This document shows positions 60,000 to 64,000 of a stretch of 64,000 bases of DNA, in pieces (within the stretch, counting starts at the first letter, position 1; every line of letters begins with the position of its first letter). Both the position numbers and the translations under genes were made by a program. This DNA comes from Chrysomallon squamiferum (Eukaryota; Mollusca; Gastropoda; Neomphalida; Peltospiridae): assembly GCA_012295275.1 (NCBI GenBank), contig CM022672.1, positions 11,581,904 to 11,645,903 of the forward strand, written 5' to 3'. The notes below the pieces were generated by a model that saw only the letters and a program-made list of their open reading frames with translations, was not told the DNA's origin and ran no database searches.

Positions 60000-61170
60000 C
60001 ACTTATTTGATTTTACCGAACAGAATGAGAAATAATAATAATAACGGCAACAGCAACTTTCACACAAAACCGATAACACGACTGAATAAGTTAAGAAAAT
60101 TTTGACAAAACAATGTCAGTGATTTGAATTCATTATCCCCCAGATACTTTAGTTTCATAGCGCAAATGGATTATATACGTGTAACAATTATTTATAATAA
60201 TTACAGTGATTCAGAAGAATGAATATATTTTTCAAATATATGTGTGAAAATATTATCTCTGTTTAATGTTTGTAGATAGATAGATAGATAGATAGATATG
60301 AGGTGCGTTAATAGACATCTGCATGGACGGACATACGGACGACTGCATAGTCAGACAAAGAGAAAATAGAGACATACAGATAGACAGACAGACAGACATA
60401 TTGGCAGGTAGGTAGATAGGTTGTAGGTGGTAGGCAGGCAGATAGACAGAGAGAAATAAGAAAAAACAAATTCATTTTCAGAATCTTTTATAAAACCATG
60501 TTTTCATGTACTTTTTCATAAAACATTTCAAAGCTACATACTATGCAAAAACTGGTTCATATTAGATATTAATTTTCAGAAAAGAAGCGAATGTTCCCAT
60601 AAGCAATTAAACAGAGCAAAGTAAATATATTTACTCAAAATAACACCCGATACCTTGAATTATTTTCATGTTTGTAAAACGGTTCGGTTTATGTACAAGG
60701 GGAAAAAAGATGAAAAAAGAAGATACAGTTGAGTAAACAGTAGAAAAGTTTTGAAATACTATATGTACGCTTAATACTGCGTATGTAAATGTCAGTCACG
60801 ACCAAGTGTAGGACGAAGTTTTATTCATCTCCTGTCCCGGAACCCATCCCTGGCAATCCCAGAGATCGGATCCGTGATAGGCGTGCCCGAACCTTGAATT
60901 GGACGTGGGCACGTAAAAAGAGTTATCCAATCCAATCCGAAGTTTTATACAGTCAGTAACAGATGGTAGGTGGGTGATGGTAGTGGATGGCTGTAGGTGA
61001 GTGATGGTTGATGGAAGCAGTGAAGTGTGTGAGGAAAGGATTAACACACGGTTCAACAGTCATAGTTAAATAAGAAAAATCACTAACCCAAAATCGGAAA
61101 ATATAGCAGAACAGAAGCATAAAAAGTTCCATGAAAAAAAAAATTCGTTAAAATCGCATTTGTTAAAACA
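60000..61170. repeat. Module repeat shared with 43.4-44.17 kb and 63.44-63.77 kb
   Basis: Same order of blocks as 43400-44170, including the GACA/GGTA stretch near 60380 and 'gaaatactatatgtacgctt'. It is interrupted by the 113-bp insertion at 60825. Confidence 0.85.
60825..60937 (+). mobile_element. 113-bp retroposon-like insertion with 11-bp target duplication
   Basis: Flanked by CGAAGTTTTAT at 60814-60824 and 60938-60948. The empty site exists at 43930-43940 and again near 63528. The insert is much richer in G+C than its surroundings, starts 'tcatctcctgtcccgg' and ends 'gagttatccaatccaatc', a short tandem tail. TSD length plus tandem tail fit a SINE or a 5'-truncated LINE end. The minus strand has GGTTCGGGCACGC, vaguely like a pol III B box, but no A box was identified. 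Confidence 0.75.
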
Positions 61171-61773
61171 GCAAAAAAAAACCAACTAGTACTGTATTTC
61201 CACTTTCGTAGAACATTAAAAGAACTGATAAAAGAAATAAATTCACCGAGCATTATAATTTCGAAAGGGACAGTTTGATATTTGAAACTCTTACGGAATT
61301 TAATATGTTACTTAAATTTTTTTTTTTTTTTTTTTTAAATAATCTTTGTGGATATTTACATCTGAAACTGATACGGATCTTATTTCTTCTCTTTTTTTTT
61401 TTTTTTTTTTTTTTTGTAAAGATAGTCTTAGTGGATATTTACTGGGATAACTTATAAAAGAAGGACTGTTCGGTTTCTGCAATGAACCGGCGAAGATTTA
61501 AAGGTGAGACAGGAGATTGCTCGTTTCAAAAACAAATTATACTGTTTTATGGTTTCACAGACTTTGGTCCTTGTTTTTTTTTGTCTACCTGAATTTATTA
61601 TTTTTACTGTTGGTTTTGTTGTTGTCGTTAATATCATTGCTGTTGCTGTTATTTTATTATTCTTATTGTAGTTAGTGTTATAATTATTTTATTATTATTT
61701 TTATGATTGGTTTTATTTTATTTTATTTTATTTTTCATTTATTTCTTTACTCTATTTGATATGTGTGTCAGTG

Positions 61774-61814
<41 letters not shown>

Positions 61815-61952
61815 GACTTTATAAAAACCACAGCCTAAATCCCTCTGGTTAATTTCACTCGATGGCTAACTCTAAAAAGATTATCTACAGTGATGGAAAC
61901 GGGGGGGATACGAAGGTGTACGGTGTTCCCCTCCTTTTTAGTTTCCAATGTA
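61171..61952. other. Intergenic; T-rich and A-rich runs, no gene seen
   Basis: Holds poly(T) runs near 61320 and 61392, (TTTTA)n near 61710 and a ~35-bp poly(A) run at 61779-61813. No supported reading frame. Confidence 0.6.
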
Positions 61953-62667
61953 CAGTATACCCTCACCTATTCGCGGTTCCCCATTCGCGGCCCCGCATAT
62001 TCGCGGGTTAGGCTCTTAACCCTATCGCATCGTATGCTGGTATACCAGGCTAGTGTCAAAACGTCATAAAAACAAATGCTCGGTAAACCGGGTTTTTGTA
62101 GGTCATAGAGACTTTTCGAGGGTATGTCTGTATTTACTCTCTCGAGCAGTTTTTATCGATTGACGTCTTCATCGAACAATGGCTGGGCTGCTATTGGCTG
62201 ACTGCATATTATTACTGAATTGTATTATTATTACCTGAACTGTGCGTACTGTATTTATCTGTCTGTTTGCCTTTAAATTTGTTCCACTTTCTGTCAATTC
62301 TAATACATATGTTGTACGCATAGAAAATGACTTCACGGTACAGTAATACAGTATGGGTAACTTTGCTATGCGGTGTTACTGTCCTCCTGTACTTACGTTT
62401 CTTTCTGATTAAAATATTGTTTCAGTACAAAATTAAAATGTGTTTACATTATCATTACTACATTAATGAAATACATAACTGCATGCAATATTACTACATT
62501 ATTACTGTATTAATGAGTAAGAGTGTCTTTAGAAAGTGTTTGGGAAGCATTTAGTACCGTATATAATCTCATAATAGACGTTTTAAAACTGCATCCAATA
62601 TTCGTGGTTTTTCGCTATTCGCGGGGGGGTAAAGAACGTAACCCCCGCGAATAGCGAGGGAATACTG
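61953..62667. mobile_element. pogo/Tigger-like non-autonomous DNA transposon (MITE), 715 bp
   Basis: Terminal inverted repeats: left CAGTATACCCTCACCTATTC, right (inverted) CAGTATTCCCTCGCTATTCG, followed by GCGGTTCC and GCGGGGGT respectively. Flanked by TA on both sides (61951-61952, 62668-62669), the target duplication of Tc1/mariner/pogo elements. Inside there is further 'attcgcgg' subrepetition near both ends and a 75-codon frame with no transposase motif. Confidence 0.85.
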
Positions 62668-62669
62668 TA

Positions 62670-63436
62670 TATCCAGTTTCTCTAATGGTATGGAGTCAGT
62701 TTCGTTTGTCAAATATCTAGTAATTAAAATTAACTTCTTTATTTTCTGTAGTTATACTCGCATATGATACTCAGCTTTCATAAACAACTATTATCTTATC
62801 AAAAATCAAAAACACAATTTAGGATGCTGGTTAGCTAACTAGATCAGCAGCTTGTGTAGGTGAAGATGTAGTGAATTTTTTTGCTTTAAGATGTCTTTAA
62901 ATTAGCTATTGTTACGGCAGACCTGAATTACGACACGTAATAGACAGTTCAAATACACTGTCTGTTACATGACCCCTTTCCCATAAGAAACTGTATACCC
63001 AGTGCATATGGGTTGAAAATGGATCTGAAATTTCTCATATTACCAAAAAAAAAAAAAAAAAAAAACATTTCTTCCCTTAGCCTTCTCTTAAAATCCATTT
63101 CCTTCATCTCTTAATATACATGTCACTTACGTTAATATTAATTTCATTTGAGATTATGAAAATCAAAGGTAGCTGTTTCAAAACGGGAAAAATAAAAAAA
63201 AAATAAAAAATATTGTTAGGTTTCTTAAATTTAAGTAAAATATATTTGACCATTGACGTAACTACACTGAGGCAAATGAGGCAAATTGATTTTTTTTTTT
63301 TTTTTTTTTTTTTTTTGGGGGTAATTTTTGTGTATGCAAAGATTTTATTTAAAAAATATAAAATAAAAATAGGCTAGAATCGAGGATTTTGCGTCTTTCA
63401 AGTTGGATCTTTTCCCCAGATACAACGCCCCAATTT
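62670..63436. other. Intergenic; no gene seen
   Basis: Unstructured AT-rich sequence with A runs near 63042 and 63195 and a ~28-bp poly(T) run at 63291-63316. Confidence 0.6.
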
Positions 63437-64000
63437 GTTACAGTTGAGTAAACAGTAGAAAAGTTTTGAAATGCTATATGTACGCTTAATACTGCGTATG
63501 TAAATGTCAGTCACGATCAAGTGTAGGACGAAGTTTTATAGTCAGTAACAGATGGTAGGTGGGTGATGGTAGTGGATGGCTGTAGGTGAGTGATGGTTGA
63601 TGGAAGCAGTGAAGTGTGTGAGGAAAGGATTAACACACGGTTCAACAGTCATTATGAAATAAGAAAAATCACTAACCCAAAATCGGAAAATATAGCAGAA
63701 AAGAAGCATAAAAAGATCCATGAAAAAAAAAATCATTAAAACTCGTATTTGTTATAACAGTAAAAAAAAAAATTGAAAAAGAAATTAAATATAAAAATAT
63801 TCGGATATTTTTTTATTATTGTTAACAAATAAAGAAATAAATAAATAAATTAATTAATTAATTAATTTAATTTAAAAAAATTAAAATAAAATGTAATAAT
63901 TAAATAATTAACTGAACAAATCAGTACAATGCAAAATCAAATCGAATTAAATGAAATCAAAAATTAAAAATATATGATGAAAATATTAAAATAAAATAAA
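63437..64000. repeat. Third copy of the module repeat, truncated by the window edge
   Basis: 63437-63770 repeats 43846-44170 and 60728-61165 with few changes, without the 113-bp insertion. 63780-63810 ('aaatataaaaatattcggat') continues the match to 44187-44206, the sequence leading into fucosyltransferase copy 2. The rest (63820-64000) is AAAT-rich low-complexity DNA. Confidence 0.8.

Overview
The window is a stretch of an intron-rich, AT-rich animal nuclear genome. The protein families, long AT-rich introns with GT/AG ends, and heavy load of microsatellites and minisatellites suggest a mollusc, most likely a cephalopod. That taxon is inferred from overall character; no diagnostic marker was seen. 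All genes were rebuilt by joining exons by eye. In each rebuilt gene the exon phases agree and the coding length (where complete) is a multiple of three.

Left part (1-27 kb), a conserved housekeeping block. DNMT1 (maintenance DNA methyltransferase) lies on the minus strand. Its 21 most 5' coding exons are here (438-11783); the rest of BAH2 and the catalytic domain lie beyond the left edge. It is divergent, over a 725-bp gap carrying E2F-like and ETS-like motifs, from a complete 24-exon homologue of FIRRM (C1orf112; 12509-22718, plus strand, 911 aa), a FIGNL1 partner that limits RAD51. Convergent with FIRRM is a complete five-exon URM1 (23751-26991, minus strand, 99 aa), the ubiquitin-like sulfur carrier for tRNA thiolation. 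One of its introns holds an internal tandem duplication.

Middle part (27-39 kb). This is mostly microsatellites, three tandem ~0.7-1.35-kb repeat units (29.1-32.2 kb) and a ~26-bp minisatellite of about 34 copies (32.25-33.14 kb). Next to it is a small two-exon minus-strand gene with a TATA box and poly(A) signal, encoding a 215-aa acidic protein I do not recognise (33687-34597). The region 34.8-39.5 kb has no gene I can support.

Right part (39.5-64 kb), a tandem cluster of four intact GT11 (alpha-1,2-fucosyltransferase-like) genes, all on the minus strand. Each has a 49-nt first coding exon (cytoplasmic tail) and one large exon (membrane anchor plus catalytic domain). The modules also carry duplicated relics of a still older fucosyltransferase, and some copies hold module-specific transposon insertions: a hAT-type MITE, a decayed Tigger/pogo fragment and a 113-bp retroposon-like element. 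A pogo-like MITE lies nearby. The four copies are mosaics of one another, pointing to gene conversion. A partial module at the right edge suggests the array continues outside the window.
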